This document shows, one piece after another, positions 22,751-37,700 of a stretch of DNA of 64,000 nucleotides; position 1 is the stretch's first letter; every line of letters starts with the position of its first letter. A program made the position numbers and the translations under genes. This DNA is from Margaritifera margaritifera (taxonomy: Eukaryota; Mollusca; Bivalvia; Unionida; Margaritiferidae), in the NCBI GenBank assembly GCA_029931535.1, contig JAQPZY010001675.1, positions 7,773,501-7,837,500 of the forward strand, read 5' to 3'. The notes beneath the pieces were generated by a model that worked only from the letters and a program-made list of their open reading frames with translations, had not been told where the DNA came from and searched no databases.

Positions 22751-24582
22751 CTCTATAAAATATGCGAAACAAAATCATTTCAATTACTCTGTAAACTGAA
22801 TGAAAGGATCAAATCTACTCAAAGATTGTATTAAGTATAATTTCTCGAGACAGATCTTTTGTATTGCACATCAGATAAATTGATCTTTTCTTGCAATAAA
22901 AGCAAAACTGTAAAGAATTTTACAAAGTTATTAGCATGTATGCTGTGTCACTAGGCTGAATGTAATTTGGTATGGCCATTCCCTATTTATAATGGTGGGT
23001 AAGGGTTAGATTTTCCATTAGCAAACAATGATTAACTATTTAAACCTCCATGCAGAATTGTGAACTTTGTTTTCTGGTGATCAGGTAATCTGCAAACACT
23101 ATGCTTTAAAAATGGAGAATTTCTTACACATATGAATGTATACATTTATGGTCCAAAATTTGGTATGGCCAATACTACCTGCAATGGCCTTGTGACAACA
23201 TTTCTATAAAGATGGGAATGGAACTTTAGAGTCTGATTGAAATATAAAAAAATGAATGGCATCAGTACTTGTTTGAAGAATGTACTGTATTAACTGTACA
23301 AGTAACATCCGATGCATTATTTCACCATCAAAAAATTCTTGCTACTTATGCACTTAAAGAAAAATAAAAGAAAACAAAATCAAACTTTTGCTTAGATGGT
23401 ATCACAGCTTACAGAAATCTCAGTTATTCTAGTCTATGGCAAGGCTGCAGTAATGAACACAATCAACACATAAGGCAAAACTTTTTACATTAATATTGGA
23501 GTAATATTTGTACAAAATAATTCATTTTAAGATATGCAGTTTCTGCACAGAAAATATCACACACCATATAATGGTTGTACTTTTGTGTATCTAAAAATAA
23601 AGCTATATTGGGAAAAAGGCTTGTCATGCAAGTCTTTTTGTTCTAAGTAACCTTCTTACCTGTTTGCCAGTGACAAAAGTTGAATCTACTACAGTGAACC
23701 TTTCTTGAAAGACCACCATTTTGGAACACAGCCCATCATGAAAGACCAGATTTTTTAAGCACAGATCCATTGTTTCATATAAAATACTGACCTGTAACTA
23801 GATCTATCAGTAAGCGAATGCTTACAGAATACCTTCCAGCATAACTGCAGTGTAAAAACAATTTTTTAAAATGGGGAGATAACTCTAAAAGTACTAATCT
23901 GGCAAAGCAGATTCTTAAATGAAACACAAACTTGTCATTATTAAGAAGCATACCAAGTTTCAAGTGGGTGACAGATGGACAGACAGACAAAATTTGTAAT
24001 AAAAATGTCTAGTCATGATAAAAAACATACCAAGTTTCATGAAGATATTTCAAAGGTTTTAGGAGCTGTTAAGTAAACAAAATTGTGATGGATGGACAGA
24101 CAAGCTGACTGCAGTATACCCCCCCCCCCCAACTTCATTTGCTGGAGAGATCACTTTTTGTTGGCAGAGGCGGTGGTTATTCAAGACAGGCATCACTGTT
24201 TTAATTGTAAAAACAAAGATTCATTTATTATCTTCATTTTTATACAAGTTTTTCTACCTAATAATTCGTTTAAAGTGACAGAAAGTGGTTTGTTTCAAAC
24301 ATATCATCTAACAAAAGAAAAAGGACATCCTAAACATGATATTCAATGAAAATAATTGCTGTATTGTACACTAAAAGTTTGAAGAATGAACATAAAAATC
24401 GAAACATTGAGCACATCTTTACCTCTGCATTCAAGGCTTGCTATAGCAGCATATCTTCTTTTTTTGTATTAAGAACCGGTCGTAAGGAAAATGAAAAGCT
24501 TCCCATGCCATGGTTAGACATGTTATTTCTGTTCATCTGGGCTTTATATGTTTTTTGTTTTGATACAACAGTGTATAATGAC

Positions 24583-24714
24583 ACACATAACATGTCTATT
24601 GGTCACTGCACCAATCAAACTATGAAACACATAACATGTCTATTGGTCATTGCACCAATCAAACTATGATACACATAACATGTCAAGTAGTCATTGCACC
24701 AATCAAACAGAGTG
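24583..24714 (+). repeat. 44 bp tandem repeat, 3 copies
   Basis: The unit is acacataacatgtctattgg plus tcattgcaccaatcaaac. Each unit holds a small inverted repeat (attggt ... accaat), so single strands could form hairpins. Confidence 0.9.
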
Positions 24715-25661
24715 TATTATCTGTGTATTGTTTGCTTTTTCGAATAGACACAAAGATGAATGCTAGATGACTATAAATGCACTTTGCTCTGGATATCATC
24801 AGATCTATATCACACATGAGGGTACTGAATAATTGTGAGTTCAATTGAGTACCTATAAAGCTCGTCTTGTAACGATTTTATGGTAAATCACATCAAAGGG
24901 GAACCTGCCCCTTTCCAAACAAAACTAATTAAGGATTTCACATTTTCTCTAACCTTACATCAATAAATGATGGTAAAGACTAACCTATGCCCATACCTAT
25001 TCATACATGAAATCTGTTACATTAGAAACCAAACAAGTTCAAAAATATGAATATGTAAAGATTATGTTGAGGATTTGAAACCTATTTTAAGAATACTAGA
25101 ACACAAGTGCTAGACTCTACAAAGCTTATTGCTGGAGCTTTTACTACAATAGCTAAAAGATATATCTGACACTGGTGCCAGTAAAGGCTGAAAATAGATT
25201 ATTATATTGTGACATTTGAGGCATACAACATTGTATGGAAAATAAAGCACTTGAGTAGAAAGATTAAAATGCAAAAAATGCAGCTTTCTTGTCTAAAATA
25301 AAATGTGGAAGTTTCAGTATTGCTTTGGTTTCTTCAATATTTCAACATTAATTTTACACATCTTTTTGTAGAATGTTAAAAGGTATGCATAGTATCCTGG
25401 CGTCTGTTTGTCCATCTGTCCTTAATGCTGAATGATGGTTGGGTCATGGATGAATACTGTAGACTAGCACACACATAGCAATTTTAATGAACTGTAAACA
25501 ACATTATTATAAAACGTTTATGAACTGTAAACAACATTATCATCATATCAAAGTTAATGAACTGTGAACAACATTATAATAACATGGCGGCTGAAAGACG
25601 TGACTTGTAACTGAGACTCTGGCCCTCCTCCCCAGTTTGTCAGCTGGTAACAAGGTCAAGG

Positions 25662-25732
25662 TTACAGGTTCTCAGAGTTCTTCACAACCTGCAGTTCTTC
25701 AGGACTCAGTCCACTCTTCAGAGTCCTCCGCA
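25662..25732 (-). CDS. FHOD: FHOD terminal exon: DAD core and stop
   Basis: The acceptor is ttctttgcag. TG completes Leu, then [20 protein letters not shown] and NL, followed by TAA (25664-25662). L-R-R-T-L-K-S-G-L is the FHOD DAD core. The intron before it is about 10.5 kb and carries a 65 bp and a 23 bp minisatellite. The last ten residues differ from the vertebrate ends. Confidence 0.93.
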
Positions 25733-28700
25733 CTGCAAAGAAAACAAATCTAGTGAATTCAGGATCTTTCTCACAGTTTAGCCTAATTTCAAATAAACTA
25801 TTAACTGCTACAACCACTATTTTAAAGAGAAATCTTTCTAGCGAGAGAAACTGTAATAGAAACTCCAAATACTGAAAAGAAACATCATCTTCAAGTATGA
25901 CATTTCTTGGTCTGTCAGTTACCTGCACAAGTTTATCTATTATAATGGGCAACTCTTCACACCTCATTAATTAAAACAGTAGTATAGCAATTCCAACATA
26001 GCAAATTGTGTAATTTTTTGGCTTGAATATTTGAAAATTTAAAGAACAGACAGCTTAATTAAGCAGTCCTCCAAACAAAGGGTTTTTTCCATGTTAAAAT
26101 TATGAGTAATTTGTTGTAATTGCTGATGCTCTTTAAATAGTCAAGATATGCTCTCCTATGAAGTTCTTGTTTTTAATTGTGCTCTTTGTCATTCTCTAGC
26201 TTCTGGCCTTGGTATGTTAAGGAAATTGACTAATTTTGGCCTTGGTATGTTAAGGAAAGTGACTAATTTTGAATAGAAAATTAATTTGCTCAGTAAGGAC
26301 ATCAAATCTTGATGAGATGATGCTATTTTAACCAAATACTGACAAACAGATGATCCAAGTATGACTACTTATTTAGATAAAATCTACATTATCAATCTGA
26401 TATTTAGATAAATGCAAAAGTGTCGATGAATATTGATGTTAAGTGATATTTTCTTCCCATTTTTCTTGAACTTTTTAATTCACAGGGTTAATGGTTAAAT
26501 ATCCAAACAATGAGAACAATATTTTAGCATAAAACGTCAGGAATTTCATGCAACAATGGCATTCAACTTAAATTTTTGACAAGAAAAACAAAAATATGAC
26601 AGTGCGAGAAAAGCTAAATCCAAATTGATGATTGCAGCCTAAAGAACTGAAGCCAATTCAAACTGGCAGCTTAGTACAATAAAGCTGTATGGTTAGTGGT
26701 CCCTTACTGGCATTTTTGCTGACAGTTTAAGGAATGAAAAACTAGATAATGTTCACTTAAGAACATGTAAATCCTAAGAAACGGGTGCATGAATCTTTAC
26801 TTATCTTCTAACTATGCCACTGGGTTATAATTATGATTCAGTCAAGCACAAATTATCCAAAATACAAAAATCTTGATTGATATGAGAACAACTTTGAAAA
26901 ATGTAGGCCCCCTGATTATGATGTTACAACTGTCAGAAAAAGCATGTCTGCTTTTAGGAAAAGAACATTCAAGTTTGACGAGAGTGTTGAAAATATAGTG
27001 CCTTTTGTAAAGGTGCCAAACTACTGTGAACTGTACTGATGTGTGAATCACATGACGTTACTATTCTGACTTGTCTAACTTAATTTAAACCAATAATATT
27101 CACCAAGGTATTGAATTAATTTATTTTTGTGAGTATCAATTTTTGTAGTTTTGTGAAAAATGACTATCTTTGGTACTTAAATTTGTGGTTTGGGGAAAGG
27201 GTCCTACTGTTTCCACAGAAAGGGTTCAGGTCCTACTGTTTCCACAGAAAGATTCCTATTGTTTCCACAGAAAGAGTCCTATTATTTCCACAGAAGGGTT
27301 CCTATTGTTTCCACATAAATGTCCTACTGTTTCCACAGAAAGGGCCTTATTGTTTACAAAGAAATGGTCTTAATGTTTCCACAGAAAGGGACCTATTTTT
27401 TCCACAGAAGGGTCACTATTGTTTCCACAGAAAGGGTCCTATTGTTTCCACAGATGGGTTCCTATTGTTTCCACATAAAGAGTCCAATTGATTCCAAAGA
27501 AAGGGTCTTATTGTTTCGACAGAAAGGGTCTTATTGTTTGCACAGAAAGGGCCCTATTGTTTCCACATAAAGGGTACTATTGTTTCCACAGGGTTCTTTT
27601 GTTTCTACAGAAAGGGTCCTACTGTTTCCACAGAAGGATCTTTGTTCGTTGGGTCTTTAAATTTGTGGTTTGTAGCAAACACAAAATCCTAAAATATGTA
27701 TACCCCAAGGAAGAAAGTGAATTCACAATCTAACAGTGGAAGAAACACAAACATACACATAATATGTACCAGCTCTGCTATGATAAATTGATAGTTTGCT
27801 GCACTACAAAATGATCTGGAGTTCATTACTGTTTCTTGAATAAACAGATTAAAAAATATGTAGATAAAATATTGAGTGCTATTAATGTGCCAGACTAGAC
27901 CAAATTGGTGAAGTTACAAATCTAAGATATCGCAAAAGAGATTTTTACAGAAGCTTGGGATATAAATGTTAGTACATATGGGTGTTTTCCTGAAGACACT
28001 TTAATGACCCCCAGTTGTCAGTATAAATATCAGAGGCAATGTATCTCAGTTCTTATTCTTGATGAAGACATAAAAATACACTAGTTTCTTTCTGATAAAA
28101 TTGTAGATAATATACATGCACAGTGGCAGTTTTTTTTTTTTTTCCAAAACATAATCTTAAGATGTCTCTTCTTAACCACACAGTCATTGGTGATAGTGTA
28201 ACTACACAGCCATTGGTGATAGTGTAACTACACAGTCATTGGTGATAGTGCAACTGAAACAAAAATCAGTTAGCAAAACAACAAAATGACTTTACCTGGA
28301 AAAGAAATTTTAAAGAATGTCTCCAACCAATTTATTTTAGAGTGTTGTTAAATGAATGTACAAAGTTAATTACAAAGATAATGGTATGGTGCTTTTCATA
28401 TTAGAGCTGAACCTGTTTATAAGACTGCGTAACTCAAGAATAACAACCTTTCAAAGAAATGTATGCTGATGAACAGATTAGAAAGTCTCTGCACAATGTA
28501 TTTTCCAGCCTGGCCCTGTATTCTTGAAATGTTTTGAGCACGAAACTCGAGTCCAAGCGCAAAGTCCAAAACTTAAATTTTTTTTAAACTTTGATCAGAA
28601 TGAAGTTAGCAGGGTCCTGCAGAAAAATGAACTGGATGCTAAAATATTGCACATTATATTTTCAGGTCCTTCCAATGTTTCTTCCCCAAATCCCTCCGGT

Positions 28701-31700
28701 ATTTAAAAAATTCCTCACTTTTTTACACATGGTGGGTGGAATCCCCCTCACCAATTTTTAGTTTTAGAATAGAACCCAAGTTCGAATCAAAGAACATGCA
28801 GGATCTTCTTACCTTTTTTCTTTCTACTAGCATCCTAAATTTCAATCATGCTAATGTAATCCAAGTATCATATCTGATTTTGGGGTTTTGAGCTTGAAGT
28901 TAAGTTTCTTGCCAGGATATTTTCAGAATATGGGTCCAGAAATTCTGGGTGGTTCAAAGTAATTCACTTTAAGTGACTTCAGAACAAGATGTAAAATCTA
29001 GTGACTTCAGAACAAGATGTAAAATCTAGTGTTAGCAAATGGGCATTCTAAGACTGGCATTTCCAAAAGTCTTGTTAAAATAATATTGGCCAGATGTAAT
29101 ATGTGAAAAATGGTGATTAGCAAGCTTGCAGTGTACACTACAGTATCTCTCCTAGTTTTTTACTGATTACACCTTTTGGTTTGTTTTTTTGTCTTCAATT
29201 TCTGAAAGTAAATTTCTGGAAAGAGAATGAATAATTTCATGGTAAGGCAATGTAGATGTCTTGGTTTTAGCTTGAGTATAAAATGCCCAAACTATCCTCA
29301 CCTACAATGTCTTATAACACATTTTCTTCTGCAATTATATCAAACCTGCTTTTTGTTTTATATATTACAGCACTCACTCACAATAAAGCACTTAATTATA
29401 ACACAGTTTTCTTTATAAGGCAGTTATGGTCATGGAATAAATTCATTATGTGATGGTAAAATTATGACATCATGAATTGAATTGTAAGGCAGTCTAGTCT
29501 ACAAGGCAGTATACTTTATGTGTACTGTAGTTTATTGCATTCATAGTGAGAGAGTACTGTAGTTCAACACCTTTCATAATAAATTATGATGGACATAACT
29601 TATACTTCACTGATCAATTTAAAAATCTCTGCACAGATGCTAGCAGTGTAGTAACTTGAGGATTCTGTCACCAAAGGCCGAGTTTGTCATTTTAAAAATT
29701 GAAAACCATGAAAATCACATTCAATGGGATACTTTCATTCCCTACCCATTTGTAAAAAAAAAAAGGAATCTGAACTGGATTACTTTAATGAATAATAGAA
29801 ATCTATTTCCAGAAATTATTCAGATATGGAGGCATTCATATAACAGCATATGGATTGAGAAGGCTTCGATGTACTTCATTCGTAATAATATTAGAAATAT
29901 CTTACAGAGGTAACAAACCTCAGAATGATTTAAAGTTTAGATAAGTTCATTTGGAAACATCAATAAAAGTTTATTTGAAGCATTGACATAAATATTTTTG
30001 CCTCATTGGTAAAAGAATTGTCTGATATTGATCTGAAAAAAATCTACTGTTTGTAAATTTGAATTTGAGGCTATCCATGAAATTGTATATACTGAATAGA
30101 CACAAAATTAGAAAGTAAATGATCTGCCTGGTGAAAGATATCCAAAATGTTTTTGCAAGCATGGAATAAATAAACATGATAAAGAAATGGTTACATCTGT
30201 GTCTTTCTGATGTTTGTTGCTTTGGGGGTTTTTTTTTTTTTTTTTGTAAACTGTTCTTTGTTAATATATTTTCTTCAAAAAAATGCTCTTAAAGAGACAT
30301 TTGAATATTCCAAATGTAATTGCTTAAATTGGATTTGAATATTACAATCTTTTTACCAACTGCCCTCATACGACAGTTGCAATGGAAATAAGCATACGTT
30401 TAATATGACATTTTAAAGCTGTAAAAAAAGGAACAGTTAGTGGAAGCTTTCTATATTTTGAATTTATGCCTGGTAAAGAGAAGACTGTACATTCATATCT
30501 TTCTGAACATAGATGTGACTCGTACATTTATCGCATAATTGAGTAATTTCTTTTTTTATTTTCTTAAAGGACTTAAAGGTTAAGCTGACGAATCCTCACT
30601 TAGAGGAAGAAAAGAATTCCATTTTAATTTCATGAGTCATCTAGACCCTCAAGAATTCAGCATTACTGCCTTTTTCATGAAAACTTCTCTTTTTAAACAA
30701 TATTTAGACATTTTTCATGTCTCCATTCAAAATTAGATATACCAAAGTTAAATGTTCAGCTTATAAACAGTAACGATGAAAGGGATATTTTAAAAAAAAT
30801 AGTTTCATAAAGAAATTTATTAAATCTCCCTTTGAATTTAACACCTAGTCATGAAACACCTTAGTCAAAGAAGTTTTATCTGAAATAAAAGTTGATTTGG
30901 ATGAAAGCAGCTACTAATTTGCTTTTCCAAGACTATTGTTATCAACAATTTAAAGACAATAAATGAAGCAGTTAAAAAGGCTAAAAGGATTGAAATAAAA
31001 CAAAATACAACCAATTATAAAACAAGCCTAATTTTCTCAGAACTATCAACACAGCAGAAAAACAAATCAAATGTAAAAGCAGTTGCTTTCTTGCCTGGCA
31101 ATACTGTTACCATAGCAACCAAGTGATTACCTAGGTATGATCAGTGTGTATCACTATCCCAAAATGCTGAAACAAATCCAAACCAGGTATTAGTTTTGTA
31201 CTGCAAACTGGATGAGTCAAACCCTATATTATAGATAATATTATCAAATATCACATTTAAAAATAAGTGTACATGCACTAGTCCAAAGTTAAAACACACA
31301 ACCTCCCTACAGAACTTTGATAGATAACTAAAACTTATAGCGTCAAAGGCTCAGCATAAAAATCTACAAAACATGTTGCTGCTGTAAATCAACTTTCAGT
31401 GTTAGCTTTTAATGGATACATAATGAATGTATCTTACACTGTAAACAACAAAAAGATTAAAGACAGAATCAATAAATGTATAAATTCTGCATAATAGATG
31501 TTGAACTATGCATCATGACTATTTCTCAGAATTTTTACTGCTTTTTAAAAAAAAAAGACTTACTGTACCTAATGTTACTGGTCCTATCTATTTGGATTCT
31601 CATGCACTGATGGGAAAGCCCAGAACAAGAAAGATTAGAGAAGAAATATTATAGAAAAACTAAGGAGCAGACAGTTGTGTTCATTGGTTAAAACAAGCAG

Positions 31701-34700
31701 ACTATTATTATGGAAGATGACTGATTCACAGATCATTCAAATTCTAAAAAGGGACTTCATTCATCTAAATTGTTTTGGCACCTTGCATACATGGCAGAAA
31801 CATGTGGCCCATGTGGCCTGAAAGCTGCTGGCAAAGACATCTGGGCCAGTAGGATGCTTTCTGTTGAAAATTATTCCAATGCTGTTGTTTGCATATGTTA
31901 TGAAAACAACTGTTTGAAGGCTTCTCTAAATTTTGTATCTTCATCCATACCTGATGACACATCAGCATCATTTGTCCAATATTAAAAGTCCTTTAAGCCA
32001 GGATGTTTGCTGTCAAATTTTGTCAAATTCTATCAAGCACTTTTTGAGAAACGTCTATTAAAGGTTTTACTATTTTAGTCAAGATGGCCATATCTGACAG
32101 TGGATTGGCATCATTTGTATAAAATTGAAAACTCTTCATGTCAGGATGCTTTCTTCTCAAAATTGGTGAAATTCTGTTCAGTTTTTTGAGAAGCTGACTA
32201 AAGGTTTTTCTGTTTTTAGTAACAGTGGCCATATTTGACGGCAAATTGGCATCATTTGTATAGCATTGAAAACCCTTCATGACAGGATGCTTTCTGATTG
32301 AAACTTGTTAAATTCTTTTGAGCAGTTTTTGAAAAGTCAATTAAAAGTTTATCTATTTTTAGCAACAGCAGCCATATTTGATGGCAAATTTGCATCATTT
32401 GTATAAATCTGAAAGACTTTCATGATGCTTTCTGTCAAATTTGGTCACATTCTGTTCAGTCTTTCTCTTTGTAGTAACAGTTGCCATATTTGATGAAAAA
32501 TTGCCATCTTTTGAGGGGTTTTGATGCCATGATGTTTACTACCAAATTTTGTCAAATTGGATTTTAAGAAGTCATTTAAAGTTTTTTTATTTTTAGTACT
32601 GGCAGCCATATATAGTTGCAATCAGCATCATTTGTATAAACAAGAAAAAACTTCATACCAAGATCTTTTCTATTAAATTTGGTCAAATTCTGTTCTTTGG
32701 TTTTAAGAAGTCATTTCAAGCTTTTTCTAGTTTTAGTAAATGCAGCCATAATTGATGGTAAATCGGCATCATTTGTACAAAACTGAAACCCCAGCATACT
32801 AGAATCCTTTATAATTTTATCTTATTCTGCTGAGCCTGTTTGGAAAAGTCGTTTGCAGTTTTTTTTCTATATTTAGTAATGGCAGCAATTTGTGACAGTA
32901 AACTGGCATCATTTGTATAAAAATGAAATCCCTTCATGCTAAAATACTTTCTGCCAGATTCTACTGAGCTGTTTTTGAGAAGTCCTTAAAGTTTTTCAAT
33001 TTTTAGTAACAGTCATATCTGGTAGCAAATCGGCATCATCTGAACAAACGTTTGAAAGCCCTTCATGCCAGCATGCTGTCAAATTTGGTTACATTCTGTT
33101 GAGCAGTTTTTAACAAGTTATTCAAAGGTTTTCCTATTTTTAGTAACTGTTGCCATATTTGATGATGGATAAGCATAATTTTTATAGACATGAAAATCCT
33201 TCATGCTAGGATGCTCTGTGCCAAGTTTGGTTGGAACCTGACAAATGGCTTCTGAAATTAAGTTGAAAATAGCTACTGTTGACAGATGACACATGCCTGG
33301 CGCAGGACCATACCAGGTGAGTTAAAAAAAAATCATAAATCACTCCATACTTCAAAGGCAAGAACAAATATTCAGGCAGCAAAAAAACTGAAATGGGCCA
33401 TGGTCATTCTTTTGTATAAGCTGTTTACCTCCTCACTACAATCAATACAGGAGCTTTATCCCACGATGGGCTGAAAGGCACAGGATTATTGTTAACATTG
33501 TCAAATCACCATACTGAAGAAAATTATTTGTTACTCTAAGAACTGAATGTTACTGTGAGTCATTCAAATCTGTTTCATAGTGCCCTAATATCTACTACTG
33601 CTTGGAGAGATAAATTGTGGTTTTGCAGAAAAATGCTTTACAGTGACCTAGTATTTACTAATTGCAAAACAAATAGTATAAAAGTTACAGAAAATTGAAG
33701 TTTGTGTAGAATATTGTTGGGAAAGTTGTGTCATCACAAAACAATCAGAATGTCACAATCCATGTAATATGCACAAAACTGTGTGAAGGATGCACTGCAT
33801 TGACCAGATCTAGTGTCTCATAAGTAACAGTAGATCATTATGCTTTGTGAAGGATGCACTGCAATGACCAGAGCTAGTGTCTCATGAGTAAATGGTAGAT
33901 CATTATGCTGTGTGAAGGATGCAAAGCATTGACCAGATCTAGTGTCTCATGAGTAGACAGTAGATCATTATGCTGTGTGATGGATGCACAGCATTGACCT
34001 GATCTAGTGTCTCACAAGTAGACAGCAGATCCTCATGCTGTGTGAAGGATGCACTGCATTGACCTAATCTAGTGTCTCACAAGTAGACAGTAGATCATTA
34101 TGCTGTGTGAGGGATGCACTGCATTGACCAGATCTAGTGTCTCATGAGTAACAGTAGATCATTATGCTGTGTGAAGGATGCACAGCATTGACCTGATCTA
34201 GTGTCTCATGAGTAACAGTAGATCATTATGCTGTGTGAAGGATGCACTGCATTGACCAGATCTAGTGTCTCATGAGTAACAGTGGATCATTATGCCGTGT
34301 GATGGATGCACAGCATTGACCTGATATAAAGTCTCACAAGTAGATATTAGATTATTATGCCATGTGAAGGATGCACTGCACTGACCTGATCTAGTGTCTC
34401 AGGAGTAACAGTAGATCATTATGCTGTGTGATGGATGCACTGCATTGACTAGATCTAGTGTCTCATGAGTAACAGTAGATCATTATGCTGTGTGATGGAT
34501 GCACTGCATTGACAAGATCTAGAGTCTCATGAGTAGACATTAGATCATTATGCTGTGTGAAGGATGCACTGCACTGACCTGATCTAGTGTCTCATGAGTA
34601 GAGAGTATATCCTCATGCTGTATGAAGGATGCACTGCATTGACAAGATCTAGTGTCTCATGAGTAGACAGTAGATTATTATGCTGTGTGAAGGATGCACT

Positions 34701-37700
34701 GCACTGACCAGATCTAGTGTCTTGTGAGTAGACATTAGATTATGCTGTCTGAAGGATGCACTGCATTGACCTGATCTAGTGTCTCATGAGTAGACATTAG
34801 ATCATGCTGTGTGAAGGATGCACAGCATTGACCTGATCTAGTGTCTCATGAGTAGACATTAGATCATGCTGTGTGAAGGATGCACAGCATTGACCTGATC
34901 TAGTGTCTCATGAGTAGACAGTAGATCATTATGCTGTGTGAAGGATGCACTGCAATGACCTGATCTAGTGTCTCATGAGTAGACATTAGATCATTATGCT
35001 GTGTGAAGGATGCACAGCATTGACCAGATCCAGTATCTCGTGAGTAACAGTAGAGTATGCTGTGTGGAGGATGAACTGCATTGACCTGATCTAGTGTCTC
35101 ATGAGTAGACAGTAGATCAGTATGCTGTGTGGAGGATGCACTGCATTGACCAGATCTAGTATCTCATGAGTAGACAGTAGATCATCATGCTGTGTGAAGG
35201 ATGCACTGCAATGACCTGATCTAGTATCTCACGAGTAGACAGTAGATCATCATGCTGTGTGAAGGATGCACAGCATTGATCTGATCTAGTGTCTCATGAG
35301 TAGACAGTAGATCACTATGCTGTGTGAAGGATGCACAGCATTGACCTGATCCAGTATCTCGTGAGTAACAGTAGAGTATGCTATGTGGAGGATGCACTGC
35401 ACTGACCAGATCCAGTATCTCACGAGTAGACAGTAGATCATTATGTTAAGCTCATTGCCCTGTAACCAAAAATTATACATGGTCGATGCACTTAGTGCAT
35501 CTATTCAGGAGTTCAGTCTGTCCATTCCCAAAAACTTTAAAAGAATTCGAACTTTCCAAAAGAAATAATGGCAAAATATACCTATCATACAAGACTGATA
35601 TTGTTCATCCTCCAGGCCTTCTGAATAACCAAGATCTCCTAAAGTTGTGGCATATTTCATGTTTCAATAGTTACAAACAAAATACACAAAAAAGTCAAAT
35701 GAATGACAGGTATGTGTGCCAAATAAATTATTACATGGTCACAATGACCTAAATTAGATTTGGTTTGATAACAGTGGGATGCATAGTGACTTGGCAATAG
35801 GTGAGTGTAATTTTAAAATCAGATACAAGCTTAAGACAATGACAAATGTTGATAAGTCAAGCTAAAGCCACTATTTTAAACCACACCCTGGTGAAAATGA
35901 AAGCATTTTAGTGTGCGTGTTATTTTCTTTCATTGCTAAATAATAGCTATTTAATTTTCTCGAGACTCTGTGCCTTGTGTTAATACATATACTGGATAGA
36001 AATTATTTATTGTCTTTTTGTGTTTGTGACAATTTATCACCTGAAAACATAAAGAATCTCCAAACTTCAAAAGATAAATACAGTAGAAAGAAATGGCTAA
36101 ATCACTACAAATATGAAATGGGGACAAATCAGGTACACAATATGAAATAGGTTCTTATGCAATTATACAAATATGAAATGTGGACAAATATATAATTAGA
36201 ATATGACGACATACAAAAAGAAGATTCAAGTTCAAGTATAAACAAGTACTAAGGCCTTATCAATTAAGAAAAACATACATGATTTTCGTTGTGTCCTTCC
36301 TCGCTTCCTTTCCCGTGGAGCCTTTGTGCTAGGTGTGGTGGCTGTACGAACACATGCTTCAAGGATTTCATCATCCCCAGTGTCATACATTTCTGAGTCT
36401 GTTGTCACACAACCCCGTGATGCTGCACTAGACCGTCTGGAGTCTGTAAACAGATAATTATAATGAGGCTTTCCTAATCCATATAAAAAAAATTCCATTT
36501 GTATACATGTACATGCTCTATATTACACAGTCATGAAAGCGCTGCAATACCTCAGATACATCTCTCAATCAAGTCTAATCTAATTAATGTGTCCTTACCA
36601 AGTGTAAAGTTAAAAGGAAATATAAAAAAACAACATCACCCCTGTTTCATAAATAAACTTCAAGACACACTAGTACAATCCTACGCACATTTTTATGTAT
36701 ACCAATATCAACATATACACAAACCAATAAGAACACTGTGAGTGGTACATTAAACATCTGCCCTATGTTTAATAGCCCTTTATGTAGTCAGTTACAGGCA
36801 TGGCTGACTCTGGACAGCACTGACCAAGAAACCAGTTGTTTTTATTTGAATCAATGTGACCATGACTTTTAAAGCTGTCTAATCTAACGCCTGTAGCTTA
36901 TTTCCTTCCCATATCTGTGAGCCATCCTCAAAGTTTGGTGCCATTACGTGGTCATTAAAGTTACTTTACATTTAAAAACTCCCTTGTTTGTATCACAGTG
37001 ACTTTAACCATTTACCTTTTGACCCAAAAACTTATTGTGTGGGAACCATTTTTTCTTATTTGTCTGTGATCTTGACCTTTGACCCTTAAATCAATAAATA
37101 TCATTCCAAGCCATCCACAAAGTTTGATAAAGGTATATAGTCTACAAATGAAATTGTTGTGCAGAAACCACTTTTCTTCTTTGAATCACTTTGAATTTTC
37201 ATACCAAAATCAACAGGTTTCTTCTGTTCTAACAATGCAAGCCATCCACAAAGTTTGGTCATGGTTTGTGGTCTTTAACTAAAGTTATTGTGTGGAAACA
37301 AATGTTCTTCTTCAAGTCACTGTGACCTTGACCTTTGACCCCATCATTAAAAGGTTTCTCTGTTACACAACTGTGAGCCATTGACAAAATTATGTCAAGG
37401 TACATGGTTAAATACTAAAGCTATTGTCCAGAAACCCCAAAGTGGACAGACATACACAGTATGATACGCTCTGCCTAAAGGCGAACGTATAAACACATGG
37501 GATTCCATACTGCCTTACAAGTTAAGTTATGAAGACGAAATAAATGAAATAATGATGGGGGGGGGGGGATAGCTGCAGATTTCAAGGATATTGTTCAATA
37601 TTTTTAACATCACCTGCAAGAAAATCTGGCAAAAGGAAAATGCAGAACTCTGCCAAAATAATGGAACCTATCCTGCTCTTACTACATTTTAAAGGTCAAG

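Larger units (their letters stand above)
19340..25661. other. Space between convergent ADAT1 and FHOD; likely includes FHOD 3' UTR
   Basis: AT-rich, with no exon recognised. It contains the hAT remnant, small tandem repeats (22611-22750, 24583-24714, and about 25480-25580 with atgaactgtaaacaacatta three times) and a 12-base C run at 24119-24130. The FHOD transcript must run leftward from 25662 into this region, for an unknown distance. Confidence 0.5.

Noticed and set aside
27129..27733. Plus-strand ORFs with repeated Phe-Pro-Gln-Lys
   Set aside because: Translation of the 23 bp minisatellite, in several frames.
33779..35445. Regularly spaced repeats resembling a CRISPR array
   Set aside because: The units are contiguous without unique spacers and lie in an intron of an animal gene: a minisatellite.
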